From positions 52,281,869-52,345,868 of the forward strand of contig NC_046683.1 of the NCBI RefSeq assembly GCF_009870125.1: a stretch of 64,000 nucleotides of DNA, in the 5' to 3' direction. The notes under the pieces are model-generated. The model saw only the letters and a program-made list of their open reading frames with translations. It ran no database searches and was not told the origin of the DNA. Source of the DNA: Drosophila pseudoobscura (taxonomy: Eukaryota > Arthropoda > Insecta > Diptera > Drosophilidae). Positions 50,553-63,791 of this stretch are shown here, in pieces. Positions within the stretch are counted from its first letter, which is position 1; each line of letters starts with the position of its first letter. The position numbers were made by a program, and so were the translations under genes.

Positions 50553-51329
50553 ATGTTGATAGTTTTGTGGCTTCTGTTGGTCCGAGACTTTATTGTTGGA
50601 GAGGCGAATGTGCTGCCGCGTATCGTCAATGGAAAACTGGCCGATCAAAGACAATTCCCATACGCGGTTCAAGTCGAAGCCGGAAACAATAGAACCGTTC
50701 TGTGCGGTGGCAGCATTATAGCCAACGACTGGGTACTCACGGCTGGTCATTGTACTGAGAATGCTACGTGGGTGACCCTCTATTATGGCTCCGTATGGAC
50801 CAAACATTATCCACTTATGACGCTAGAGGCCAAAACTCACGTGTTCCAACATCCTCAGTTCAGAAGTGTCAGCGGAGATATTATCAACGATATTGCACTG
50901 ATCCGCACGGAGTGGGTGGAGTTCAGTGATCGCATCCAAAGCATTGCACTGCCAACAGAACCCAAATATGGCTATAATAATTATGTGGGTCAATGGGCTA
51001 CTGTCGCCGGATGGGGCCAACTACATGACCATGGAAGTGGATCCGTTCGCTTGTTTTGGGCTACACTAAAGGTCTTGGATGTATCCGTGTGCAGAAGACG
51101 ATACGGAAATAAATTGGTAGGGCTATTGTGCGCTCAATCTGGCGATGCACAGTCCACCTGCTACGGGGACTCTGGTGGACCGCTGGTGCTCAATGGGGAG
51201 AACAAACTGATCGGAGTCTTCGCATTTTTGTCTTATCTGGGATGTGAAGTTGGGGATCCGGTGGGATTTTCGGATGTTTCCAGATACTTGGGCTGGATTC
51301 GCAGTGTCTCTGGTATTGGAAATAATTAG
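50553..51329 (+). CDS. Jonah-type S1 serine protease, tandem copy B
   Basis: Single exon, 258 residues. A signal peptide covers about 1-16 and activation is at R23/IVNG. Triad: His66 in LTAGHC (Ala to Gly before the His, unlike copy A), Asp113 in NDIALI and Ser207 in YGDSGGP. The pocket STC motif is kept. It is the closest paralogue of the 46 kb gene: the leader, activation site, IIANDW segment and SRYLGWIR C-terminus are nearly the same, while surface loops (about 40-48, 84-110 and 156-165) differ by substitution and indels. That pattern fits diversification of substrate loops on a fixed core. It is probably a co-expressed gut digestive enzyme. Confidence 0.94.
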   Translation: MLIVLWLLLVRDFIVGEANVLPRIVNGKLADQRQFPYAVQVEAGNNRTVLCGGSIIANDWVLTAGHCTENATWVTLYYGSVWTKHYPLMTLEAKTHVFQHPQFRSVSGDIINDIALIRTEWVEFSDRIQSIALPTEPKYGYNNYVGQWATVAGWGQLHDHGSGSVRLFWATLKVLDVSVCRRRYGNKLVGLLCAQSGDAQSTCYGDSGGPLVLNGENKLIGVFAFLSYLGCEVGDPVGFSDVSRYLGWIRSVSGIGNN

Positions 51330-54300
51330 AATGTACCTAGATGTGAATAATAATAGTTTCAGTATAAAGTACTCACACCATATTATATCATTACATATAA
51401 CAAAATTAGATTTAGAGTCGTTCTCATCATATTATAGCGAAAGAGGTTTCCTAAATGGATGTAGGTATAATGAAACTGATGCCAGAGAGACGTAACTACA
51501 AGATACTTCAGAATATTATCAACTGAAATACGATGCAGTGTGATATTCTTTATCTGTGGTAACTTTTCTCCGACTGCAGCTATAAGGTCTGTGTGGCAGT
51601 GTCTCCATTTCGTGCACCCTCGGACGCAATGCGGCTGTCAATCAGCGCCCCTTGTTGAGAATGACGAAAAGTGCATAATGTGGGCACTGATGGAGCTGGA
51701 GCTGAAGCCGGAGATGGAGATGGAGGTGGAGGTGTAGTAGGGGGCTCCATCGTGTATGTGGGTGTGGGGGGCTTGGTCTTGGTCTTGGGCAGGGGGTACA
51801 CGGTTTTCAAGTGGCCTGCGGAATAAATCATGCGTGCATTGCTGACCGAACGACCTCCCACTAGAGACGACAACGACGATGACGACCACACTTGAAGCTG
51901 CATTAAGCGAGGAAGTAAAGAGAGCGCTCAGGTCTCCCCCGTCACCCCCCCAATCTATGTGCCACAGTCCCTGCCGCACTGCCGCACTGCCACAGCCTCA
52001 ATCATTGCTGACTGATCTTATTGTTGATAAATGCTGCGTTTCATTCGTTGACTGCCTCCGGCGTTGCCGCCCGTCTGCTCTGCGGCTGAGGTTCAATTGG
52101 ATGCTATGAAAATTGACAAAAAACCTCACTTGAGACAAATTGTGAATTTGTTTAAGAATCATCGTGAAGTGCGCTTAACACAAATTTGTTTTGTTAGGCA
52201 TTTTGTGCTGTGCGTGTAATGGAAAATGTTTTATTAGCAGCAGCAGCAGCAGCAGCAGAAGACGTTGCTTTGGGGAGGTTACAGATGGAGGAGCTGTCGC
52301 GTAGGCGTTTGATTCCAGATTCTAGATGAAGATTAATTACGCTCCACTCAAGTGACGGCAACAAAAAAGACACAGGCCAACGGGGAGGTCACCCCCCACA
52401 GCCACCCCAGCAGCAACAGCAGCAGCCCTATATAGAGGCCTATAGAGTGAGAGCTGCTCTGCTCTTGTCTGCTAGATGATATCATATCATATCATATCCG
52501 ATTGCGCATAGGCCGGCAACGGTAACTGGAGCGGAATAAGCCCCGTACAAATTGTAGATCTGCAACATGGTTACCTCTAACAGCAGCGATGACATAATCT
52601 TGTCTCTTTATAGTGACCGTGAGATAGACATCGCAAAGGTACGACCGAGTATCATTACAAGGACTTTCAGCTATGGTTACAGCAGGGCAGCACGGCAGCA
52701 TGGCAGCAGGGCAACAGGGACTGAAAGCAGCGGAGGGTTGCAAGTTAGCCAAGTGAAAAACAAGCAAAGTACACGTGGACAGAGGCACACGCCAGCGAGA
52801 CCTTCCTCTGCCACTGTCTCTCCCCCTCCCGCTCTGAAGGTCTCTCCAGTGCAGCAGTCAACAGAAATTATAATAACAGTAATTACCAGAAAACCAACAG
52901 ACCATCAGGGAACCCCTTACGCGAACAGAACTCCACTAGACACTCCATAAAGGGGGGAAATCGAAGGGAAAACTTACGTGTTTCCTACAATCAAATTTAC
53001 AACTCAAGTGCAGGACAACAGCAGTACTCCTACTCCCACTCCCACTCCCCCCCACAACAATAAAGCAACAGCAACAGGAAGTGGCGGCCCAGACATAGTA
53101 CTAGAAACTACCCCCAACAATTTGGCAAAAGAATCGAAGAATAGGAATCCATACAGTACGCGTAGTAGTTGCATGTTCCGCTCGCTTGTTGCAAGTCTAG
53201 TCTCCTGCCCGCGACGCAGTTGATAAATGAGGCCACGTGCCTTATCAGCCGTTCCCTTAACAAGCAGCGGACGCAGGACATATAAAAATAGACCCCGCCG
53301 CAGAGAGAGAAGAGATCACCAGCACGTACCCCCCTAATGTCACAGCCCAACCCCTGATTATGCAGACAGGCAAAATAGATGCGAGTGGAACACGAAAACC
53401 AATTTGTAAACGACAAATGCAGACAGCCAGAACTACGAACTTCAGGAGCGGCAGGGCCAGGGGAAAGTCACGGTGTGTCCGCCACTAATGTGGCAAGCAA
53501 ACAGAAGTGCATTCAAAGTAACGCCAATAATAATAAACTCAAAATCGAAAGTGCAAACAGATAACTCTTCAGGGAGTTGGAGGCATAAACATGAACCTGA
53601 ACCCTCCCTCAACTTTCGCTTATGGGAGAATGGGAGACGCATAAGCTGCCGGAATCCCAGGGGACTTTGGTTACTGTGTGGCGGCCACAATAGATACTTT
53701 GCCCTGTCTCGTGCTCACCTTTTATCGGGGCTTTCATCAATTTTACGTCCTTTTCGGGCTTTTGGATTCCATATTTTAGCAATCAGACAAAAGCCTTAGA
53801 AGCGCGTGTCCTGAGAGCGTTTTGAATTAATTTAATGCCTTGTGCTCGAGGTCCCAGATGATGGCCCCGTCTGCGTCTCCGTCAGCGTCAGCGTCAGCGT
53901 CCATGACCATGTCGCTTCCCAGCGTCAACATTCAACATCATAATTCAAAAAATTCATTCGAAAACATGACGTTTTCATTTCGGCACGCGTCCGAGCCAGA
54001 GAAGGAAAAAACTTCCTTCATTCATTCATTCACTCCGCTCGAGGGTTGATAAAAGTTTGTTCGGTGTGAAACTCGCCAGCGGCGTTTGCATAATCATAAT
54101 TTCATTTCGCTCCTAAGTGCTGAGAAATTATGTTTGTGTTTAGTTTAATTTGCAGTTTGCAGCTGAGACGACGGACAGCGGACGACGGACGAGCGCTGTG
54201 AATGTTGCGAGGGTGAAGGCCAAATGTGGCCCTGACATGCAAAAATAAAAGGAAACACCCAAAAGAATATCAAATGCAACAAGAACTCCGCTCTGAGCCC

Positions 54301-55706
54301 AAAGTCGAAGGCTTTTAGTGTCATTATTTGGCTTGGGCGGATGTCAGGCATGAAATTGCAGACTAATGCCCCCGTTCCCGTTCCCGTTCCTGGTCCTGGT
54401 CCTGTTCCCGTGCCAGTCCATTCCCCACCCGAGCCGACACAGGGTTGAATGAGACAGTCTTGTGTCAAGTTTTGGTGGTTTCTAATAGACCTGATTGATG
54501 ACTCAGTGGCAGAGTGGCATATGTTCTGGCCGTCAAAGTTTTGTGGCAAGGCTAAACCCAAGAGCAGCTGCTAAAAGCAACATAAATCCCCAGGGGAGGC
54601 AAAGCTTTAAACTTAAAAAAAAAAAATAGAAACTCTAATGCCACATAAGCTGCCATTAAGACATAGCTGTCAGATCCAGCTCCAGCTCCAGCGCCAGGCA
54701 GGATGTCCTGCAGGTCCTGCCATTAAAAATGAATAAAAATCAATTTAATAATTTAAGCTAAAGACTTTTTCAATTAATGGAACAGTCAGAAGACCGCAGC
54801 CTAAGCTGCTGATGCCTTAAGGACATCCAGACATGGCCGTAAGCCAGCAGGACACCATCATCATCATCATTTTCATGAGGATTTTGTGGGTGTGGTCAGC
54901 CAGCAGATGAGGCAATGGAGCGGAAATCGAAACCAATAAATTTCACGATGTGGGAAATTATGAAAATCCTAATTGAAACGGGGAAAGAGCGACCTGCCTC
55001 GATGTGGGCGAGGGGTCCTTCTTTAGGTAACGATTTACCTGGCCGGCAAAAAAAAAAACAGAGAACATCTTTATGGAGGCGTTGGCCGTTAATAGCATTC
55101 CTAATTGGTGGGCAGGCGGCTATTTTTCCTGGTACTACAAACGCGGCTCTGCGGTGGGACTCTTTGATGTGGGGACACACACGATCAGTGGTGCCGGTAA
55201 ATGCTATCCCTGATCAAATTTAGGGCGAAAAAATTGCTAAATAAATACTCAATTTCTCATTTAAACTAGTCCTATAAACATCTTTGAAATATGTCAACAA
55301 TGTGACTTCTATTCCGGCACATCTTCAGCAAATATATGTTGGAAAAACTCTTCCCCAAAAGGCTTAGGTTCTGCCTATAGAAAAGTACCCCATAAATCAA
55401 ATTATTTCCATGCACTTTGCAAATATTATAATCTCAAATTTCCCCCAGCTTGTATTCACATTTCCTAGATGTGCTTTCCTCGAATACATTTTCCAATTGA
55501 GCCTGTCAATTTTGTAACACCCAAATCTTGATATAATGCCACACGCCACGCCTGTCCCGGAAACCCAAAAAAAGAAAACTTTTGCGGGGAAACCCATCGA
55601 GCGCACAAAAAAAGAGGAAAATCAGCAAATAATAAGCGAAGTGTCGCGCTTGATTTATGTGATTTGTTGTTTGGCGCTCTCGGAGAGTAGGTGCCGTGCC
55701 TGCCCC

Positions 55707-55753
55707 GACCAGGACCAGGACCAGGACCAGGACCAGGGCCAGGGCCAGGACCG
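55707..55753. repeat. Hexamer tandem GGACCA/GGGCCA
   Basis: About eight units. The antisense frame reads Leu-Val-Leu-Val and mimics a membrane segment. Confidence 0.9.
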
Positions 55754-56054
55754 CAGGCCCAGCCGTGTATGGGTGTAAATGTGCCTTTAATGACGCTTTG
55801 TCATCATCAACATTTGTCCTTATGCCGAGTGCGTAGCCAGCAGGCAACAAGAGCCAACAGAAGCCGCAGGAGCAGCACCAGCGGCAGCACCATCCAGGAT
55901 ATGATTTATGTCCTCCCTTTCGAGGCACCCGCATATGTGTAGTTTTCGTGCTGTATTCGTATTTTTTTTTTGGGTCCTTTTTTCGGGAAACCACAGAAAA
56001 GCCGCAGCTAACTTGGCTTATTGTCGGCTGCTTCTTTTCCGGCTTGAACTTTTT

Positions 56055-56104
56055 CTGGCTCTGGCACTGGCACTGGCACTGACTCTGGAGCTGGCACTGG
56101 CATT
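56055..56104. repeat. Hexamer tandem CTGGCA
   Basis: Diverged CTGGCA/CTGACT units over about 50 bases. The minus frame reads Gln-Cys repeats. Confidence 0.85.
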
Positions 56105-58432
56105 GGCCTAATGACAATTTTTCACGTCATTTGCTTTTGTGTACGGACTTCCCTAATGCCAGGATAATAGTCCAGAGAAGAGTCCACAGCCCGCAGTCCC
56201 TGGGTCCTAATCAAAATTTATATACATTTTTGCTTACACTTGATATCGTATTTGTGGCATTTGATTTATGTGATTACCTTAGCGCTCATCTGATTCGATT
56301 TTAATGTAGTCGTAGTTCTTCTTGTTGTTGCATTGAACTCTCCTTCGCCCATTGAGTCCCTAATGATCGCAAAGTTTCTACCCGAAATAGACTTTGATTT
56401 AGACCCCCGGGAGTACTGCATTGAGGAGTGATTGATAGGATGACACTCGTCTTCAATTGCAGACAAAGAATCGGTTGACGTTTTTCTTGGTTTTCTTCTC
56501 GCCATCGCCATCGCCATCAGCCATCCGCCATCCGGCATCAGGGGTCGTAAATCATATTTCTCTTGACATTTCAACTCGGTTTCAATTGGAAATATCTCTC
56601 GAGCCCGAGATGCAGCAGCATTGTTTACATAAGCCAATTTGATTACGCTCCGTTGACAATTGAATGGCAAGCCAATCAATCAGAACTATTCCGTCTTGGC
56701 CCAGAAAACAATGGGGGCACATAAATCAGCTACAAAATGCACTCGGAATACGAGGAATACTCGCAGTTTTCGCAATTGAAATGCAATCTGCAATCGTCAA
56801 TCGATGATGGGAGAGGGTACAGCGACTGCGACTGCGACAGCGACTGCGACAGCGACTGCCATCGTTATGCAGCGACTGGGGATGCTCTGTCCGGGTCAAT
56901 AAAGTAATTGAGACTGGCGCCGAGGCGGATAAACAAACAGAAAACCGAGAGACGTCAGAATGGCCCGAAGGGGTTGCAAATGGATGCGGGCCGGGCCCCT
57001 CTGCATTTATGCAAATGATATAGGGCAGGACTCTCGATGAGAAGATACAGTTACCCGGTTCGAACAGAGGGTAGGAGATCAGACTAGAGATGGGAGTGCA
57101 GCAACAAGGATAACAGAAGGATAGTCAGTCGGCACCCAAGACTTATCGAAGATCTTTTTTTTATAATATCTTTTGTCCAACATGCTCCAATGTGGTTAGA
57201 GATGGTAGTATTGCAATGATGATCTTTTCAATAGAGATAAGTGTCCATTCAGAGATCTTATGCACCAAAAGCGGGTACAAAATGGGAGGATAGTGCCAGA
57301 AATAATCTACAAAAGACTAAACAGGATTCTCAAACTATTAACTTTCGTTCTAGATGCAGAACCACTCTATAACGATAAATCAAGTGAGGCTACAGACTGA
57401 GGCTACGATACCCATTCGAATGAGATACAAGAAGGTAAAGCTATAATCAAATTTATCTATGACTCTAGCCCACGATGAGAATTGACTCTATAATGAGCCA
57501 ACACGCGCCCATCCCTAGCCGGAGCTCGTTCTGGTGCTGGTTCTGGTGCTTCCAGTCACTGACTGACAGAGGAGTAAAGTAAGGAAAATATTTACACAGT
57601 CAGCTCGCATTTAAAAGACATCAACACGAAAAGGGTTAAAACGATGCATTTGAATTACCAAAATAAACACGAAATACGAAAATACTTTTTAGTCGGTCGT
57701 GTGTAAGGTGAGAGGGGGAAAGGAGAAAGGGCAGAGGGGAGAGGGGAAGAGAACGATATCGCAGGCGTTCGACTAAAGGGTTAATTGGACCGTTTTCTGT
57801 GTAGCGTGTATCTGAAAGATACTGACTGACAAGACCTCTCACCCCCGAGGGATCGCTCTGCTTATGACAGCTGTCCGACTGCTGTCTCAATGAGTGGCTA
57901 AAAGTTCGTTCTCCCTTTCTCCCGTTCTCCTTTTCTCCTGCACGAGTTCTCTTTGTACGGTACGAAAGGTATCTCTGTCGAAAATTATGATTGGGGAGCG
58001 GTTCATTAAACAAGCGTTTTCGTATTTTCTTTTAATTTACTTGCCCCATTGTTGGGCAAAGGATGTGCTCTGGGTACGAGGGGTACGGGGACTGCCTGCT
58101 GACAGCACCATTTAAATTGGCCATTGTGCGAAAGGATATATATGGGGTACGGCGTACAGGTACAGGTAGGTGCAATTACAATTGAATTTTCCTGTGCAGC
58201 TGCCCCGAGGCACTGGAATTGACTTTACTGACTCTGATTGTGTGTGTTGCATATTGCGGTTGATAGACGGCGACGGATAGACTACGTCCACTGGGAGGAC
58301 ACAAGGACACGGGGACACAGGGACACAAAAAAGGAAAACTCATTATTTCCCGCTTTGTTTTCCATTGCAACGTCATTAACTGATGTTCCTGCCGCTGCTG
58401 CACTATAAATTCTCCTCGGGCTGTGCCAAAAT

Positions 58433-58603
58433 TCATTTACCCTTGAAGCGAAACGCCGACGTGTCTAGGTCTAGGCCTAGGTTCCAGGTCCGTCTGTGGC
58501 AAGGATACTCGTACTCGTACTTCAGCCCGACAATGGCCTCCTGCTCCGGTGTGCCTGTCGGCGGCGCTCTCAAGCTGTCCAGACAGTCAGGCACTTCTTT
58601 TTG
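58433..58603 (-). CDS. Weak candidate exon of an unknown gene
   Basis: Minus-strand frame of about 55 codons from VPDCLDSLRAPP through EQEAIVGLKYEYEY to SAFRFKGK and TGA. Codons mostly end in G or C as in real Drosophila exons (CTG, GAG, AAG, GAC, TAC), unlike the AT-rich sequence just upstream. There is no ATG in this part and no strong acceptor; a possible donor GGTAAATG lies at the end. The EYEY stretch is made by two copies of the dispersed TACGAGTA motif, which weakens the case. No family is recognised. Confidence 0.2.
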   Translation of the reverse strand, partial: QKEVPDCLDSLRAPPTGTPEQEAIVGLKYEYEYPCHRRTWNLGLDLDTSAFRFKGK

Positions 58604-59794
58604 TTCTACTGAAATTCTTTTTCTATTTTCTAGTTTTATTTTTTGCAATGCTTTGTTCCAGTTTTTGGCATTGTCTACGATTTGTTCCCTTCGAGGTGCT
58701 TCAGCCTTGAAAAATGTTGGAAAACGGAATCTAATGGACGAGGAGTCTGAGCCAAAGCCAGAACCAGAACCAGAAACAGAACCAAAGCCGACAAGGACAT
58801 TCGTATTGCTTTCCACTTGAAAATCGCATTAAGCGGATTTCGTTTCGCGCTGTTGTCTAGCCGCATCTTTCACTCATCAGATTTTCCTTCTTTGGGGGGA
58901 AAAGGGAAACAAGGAGGAGTAGGAGCCGGGATTAGAGAGGATCTTTGTTGCCAACGAAGCGAAAATGGGTGATGAAAGTGTGCAATGGTGACATTTTGCT
59001 GGGGATTAGGTCATAGGTGATGCTGATGCGATAACAAGAGGCGTGTGTGGCGGGATGCTACTGAAGTAAGAGTACCTCTCATCTTGGGATGGGACAACAA
59101 AAGCCAGAAGAACCTTTAGAACTTTTTTCCTTTCAATTTCGGTTCTTTATGTAAAACTTTTCCCTTGCCGGGCAAACAAATCAAAATCGCAGTCGGACAA
59201 AACTAAGTCCAAGTTCGTTTCACTAAAAGGACCCCACCACACACACACACACACACATACTGGATCCCATCCCGGTTCGCATCAGCATATGCTGTAATGT
59301 CCTTAAAGATAACTCAATTTCCACTGATTACCCTCATGAGTCACATCAAACAGGAGGCTAAGGACCACTCTCACTGTCTCTCATCCTCCTTGTTTTCCTT
59401 TTTTGTTTGTGTGCCTTTCTCCATCGGAAATATATTTTTATGTCTAAATTTCATTAATTCCAAACAAATACGAGTACGTTGGAGAGGAGGCGCCCATATC
59501 GAAAATTACAAGTCGCACTTCCTGCCGAAGGAACGGGACTGTCTGCCTGCCTGGGAAAAATATCAAATTTCATCCAACACCAATATTCAAATGGATGGAG
59601 GATGTCGGATGAAGGATGCAGAGGAAAAGCAGCGTCTGCCGGCAGCTGCTAAGGTCCGCCAAGGGCTGGGCCATTAATTCGGAGAGGAAAACCGACGGCT
59701 AAGTAAAGGATAACAAGCCTAACGACTGCACATGTCTTCATCTTGATTATGGCACATCCTGGCGGCACCAAACGCACACGTACCACGCCGCAGA

Positions 59795-59820
59795 GTCCGT
59801 CCGTCCGTCCGTCCGTCCGA
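59795..59820. repeat. (GTCC)n tetranucleotide tract
   Basis: About six GTCC units. GTCY tracts occur at the ends of some Drosophila mini-elements, but no matching TA tract or element body is visible. Confidence 0.85.
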
Positions 59821-62800
59821 CAGTCCTCCTCTCGTTCGCTGCACCTTTAAGGGTCGCGGCCCGAATGTCGCGACAGGAGGGGAAGATGTAAATGGAAGGA
59901 GTCTGAAGTCTACAGCTCGGGTTCAGGTTCAGGTTCATGTTCAGATTCGGGCATATTTTTTATGTCTACTCGTAAGCTGCAAGTGTGACATTCTCACTTG
60001 GCCATGACACCTACTGTGCGTGTTCGTGTGCGTGTGCCAGGGCCTTGGGCAGGTCCCCTGCCAGTGGAGCAGTTGTATCCTTTTCCTTTGAGAAATTGTC
60101 ACACATTTGTTCTTCTCGGGAAATATGTATGTGTCTGTGCCTCCCCCCTCGACTGTGCCAGCACACTCTCTCCAATTTCATATGATTTGTGTTCCCATCT
60201 TTTGTAGTTCATTAATCTTGAGGGGTTTTTACCCGCAAAATGGAATTTCTTACGCTGGTAGTAGTTCTCCATGTGGTGGAAAATTGGGTCACTAAGGCAG
60301 TCGTTAGATGGCAGTGGCAGTCATTAGTTGGGCTGGAGTTTTACTACACCCTGGGGGACTGGAAAACTAGATATCTTAGACATTGAGTCCCGCCCGACTC
60401 TCGATTCTCGAACCCGTAGCTGCTTTGACACATTCAAATAATGAAGCATAACCTTTATGCGTGCTATCATCCAATTTCAAATCTGTTTGCCTCGGTTATC
60501 GCTGCCAAATAATCGCCAAAAAATGCAGCAAATTTCCGAACGAAACGAAAACCTAAACAAACCTCTGTGCAGCTGTTCGCACTCTCACTCTGTCGTATCT
60601 TTTGGCATATCTCCTCGACGCCGACCGAACAAAGGAAAACGGCACCTTCAGCAGCACTACGGCATCTATCATTACTCCGCCATCGTTCTACAGATTTTCC
60701 AGTGGCGATAACACTTCACTACTTCCGCCACGGAGAGGAAAAGGGCCCTACAAAACAAAGGCCGCAACCGCAAAACGCCACTTGGAAATTGTTCCTGGCC
60801 CGTTTCGGCAGTTTTTCACGCTACGCTACGAGTTTTCCATTTTATCCATTTTAATGAGCATGAAAAAAAAACCCCGAACCACTCGATACGAGACGATCCT
60901 ATCGTATAATAAAAAAAAAACCCTCGTACGCCAATTACGATTTATTTGTCTGTTCTGAAGTAGGAACGTAAATAAAAACCCCCCGTAACCCGTAACCCTG
61001 ATCCCCGATTCCAGGCCTAGACCCTACTCCTACCCCTACCTCCACCTCTATCAAAATGTTCTGCATTAAATGCAGCGATCTATTCTGTTCTGTCGTGTTC
61101 CACCTTATCGAGCCGAGCACTCTCTGCTCTGTTCTGCTCTGCTCTGTTCTGTTCTGCTCTTTTTGTGGTTGTTCTGTGGTTCTGCGGTTCTGTGTGCGCA
61201 TAAAAAACTACCATTCGTTCTGGCTCGGAAATAGGGTCACACTTTGCTATCACAAACTTGCATTTTGTCACGTTTTTTTATTGGTTCGAAATTCCTCTTT
61301 GACTCCCGGGTCCGGGTCCATTTGGGGTACGTTGTACGGGGTACGGGATACGTTTTGTGTGCATTTTTCCAGCGATTAAATGTATCATGCATCCAAATAT
61401 GCTCATTAAGCGCGCACTTGGTCTTGGAATCGGAATAGGTCTTGGAATTGGAACTGGAATTGGAATTGTAAGGGAACAAACGTTTTGTTCCCTTACTCGC
61501 ATGTACATATGTATGTATGTAGATTGTGCCTGCCTCTCTTTCTGTGTTTTTTTTTTAGTAATTGCCGTACAGGAAATTAGTTATTCAAGTTGGGTTGTGC
61601 CTAATTTATGCATCGCTATAATTGTTTGTGCTGCTGGAAAATCGTTTTCATTGTTCAACCGAAGCGAACGGAAAGTTCTCGTTAATGTGGGCGTTATCGA
61701 AACCATTACGGAGAATGCAAGGGAAAATAAACAAGACCCCTCCGACTACAACATACATAAATTTGATATATAACGAAACGTGTGAGAAATTCCAAAATGC
61801 AGCGGGCGCTTTTTTTATCTGAAGAAATATGGGAATGGGCGGTGCTCGTCCGATTGATGGGAAAAGAAAAGGTAAAGTGAAAGAAACTTTTGCTGACATT
61901 TGATAAATGACTGATCGATCGGGAAATGCTAACTATGGAAAGTCTCCTCTCTACAGCGACTACGGCTGCACTGCCTCTCCACTAAGGCCATGTCAAATAA
62001 AATTATCTTTTGGGACAAGTTAATGTCCTATAAAATATGAATAAGAAAAACTGTTGCCCGCTTCTTCAAAGCTAAATCAAAATTAAACAACAAAAATTAT
62101 TCAAAAAGGGCGATGTTTGCCCTCCCCCAAAGAAACCCCAAAATGATTTATGATTCTGGAGCTGGGCGGGGCTCTGTTTAGGGGGGAAAACAGACACACA
62201 ACACACAACAGACAGCACAAAACACAAAACATATAAAATGAGAACATTGAAAAACGCAAAGCGCAGCAATTAAAAAATATCTGTAGAACTTGCCGGCGCG
62301 CAGTCGTAAACCAAAATTTAAAATCCAAATGGGGAAAATGGGGAAATGGGAAAAATGGAAAACGAACAGCCAGTGCCCCAGAGGCTTTGACAACAGTGCA
62401 ACAAGCAGAAAACAATTAAAGTTAGATTTAATGGTTTTCACACATAATTTTTGGGACGGATAATACATAAGTATGCGTATAAAATAAAGGATTACCCAGA
62501 GACCCGAACCACTTGAGATAGAGCAGCAGACCACCCCTAACAAATCATTTATAAAGATACATAATTGCTAGAGACACTTGAGAATCGGGTTAAAGATGAA
62601 AGAAAAAAATGTGGAATTTAAAGAAAGAACTCCAAGCCACACAAAGACACCGCAGGCCATATATTCTTCAATGGGAAAGCCCCCAGACCCCCAGACTCAG
62701 ACTCAGACTCAGACTCAGGGCCAGACGCAATCTTGAAGCCCTGGAGCTGTGTCTGGTGCTGGTTGCATTTGTTCTTTGGTTTCTTTCAAAAACAAATTGT

Positions 62801-63750
62801 TGTTAAAGCCTATCGGTTAACTACATTTTTAACACTTGCTGTCGGCCTCCTGGTGTGGTGTGTGGTGTGTGATGTGAAACCGAAATCGTAATTCGAAAGA
62901 GCCGTATTTTGCTGCCATTGTCTCTGTCAATAAATTAACATTTATTTTTCTTACGCGATGCGATGCGATGCGACTATACTCGTAAATTAAATGCCGAAAA
63001 GTAAAACCCAACGACCTGAACAACAATAACAAACAGAACAGAAATCCGAGAGTTCCTTATAGGCCATTTATCGCTGTCGATGGAGAGCCTGATGAAGCCA
63101 TTACGCGGGGGTGCGGGATGCGGGGTGCGGGGTCCGGGGAGTGCGGGGGTGTAGCCTGCAGTCAATGGCTGCTCTGTAAGTGCAAGTGGCCATTAAAAAC
63201 AATTTAAGGGGAGGATCACCATTGAGTGGCGAGGCATTTAGGAAAATATTGCAAATTACTGCAAATAATTGACGAACATTAAGTGCTGCCCTGCCCTTTC
63301 GGTGGATGGGAACGGGGGGATGGGGTTCTGGGAACAGCTGCCAAAATTTACACAACATTCAATTGGAAAAATCAAAAAAAAAAAGAAAGAAAATCTCCAA
63401 GAAAATTGATGTTATTGTGATGACAAATCAACCTCAGAGTGGGAGTGAAAAGCTTTCTATCTAATGAAACTGCAATTCACACAAGCGAGCGATGAGCAGC
63501 AGCTCTCTTCAGTCGGGCTCTCAGGGGGTTGCACTTGATTTATGTACGAGAGTACGAGTATACTCTCGTTGCGCTCCTTAAGTGTCCCGAAAGTGCTTTC
63601 TCATCGATGCGATGCGATGCGATACAATGGAAAATGGGATATTTTATTAAACGCTGCAACCGAATTCAATTTTCGCAACTGTTGCCAAAATATCAGCTAA
63701 GCCAAAGGAGGGTCACCGTCATGCCACCGCCACCCAAGGGGAAGAGGGTG

Positions 63751-63791
63751 GCACTGTGGCACTGTGGCCCTGTGGCACTGTGGCACTGTGG
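63751..63791. repeat. Tandem repeat of CACTGTGG units
   Basis: Four to five copies of an 8- to 9-base unit (GGCACTGT) with small changes. The unit contains the self-complementary core CACTGTG. Confidence 0.8.

Noticed and set aside
52567..52950. 127-codon plus-strand frame with an ATG in good context and a TATATA about 135 bases upstream
   Set aside because: Codon use is neutral, composition is low-complexity and no domain is visible; not strong enough to call.
55506..56117. 203-codon minus-strand frame with Gln-Cys and Leu-Val repeats
   Set aside because: Its distinctive parts are translations of the CTGGCA and GGACCA hexamer arrays; no start context or domain.
56266..56679. 137-codon minus-strand frame with balanced composition
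   Set aside because: It opens with TTG, not ATG, has only weak codon bias and lacks an acceptor; a possible donor (AAGGTAATC) alone is insufficient.
58383..58820. 145-codon plus-strand frame with a hydrophobic segment
   Set aside because: The hydrophobic part is a T-rich tract with intron-like TTTCTAG sites; codon bias favours the opposite strand, itself uncertain.
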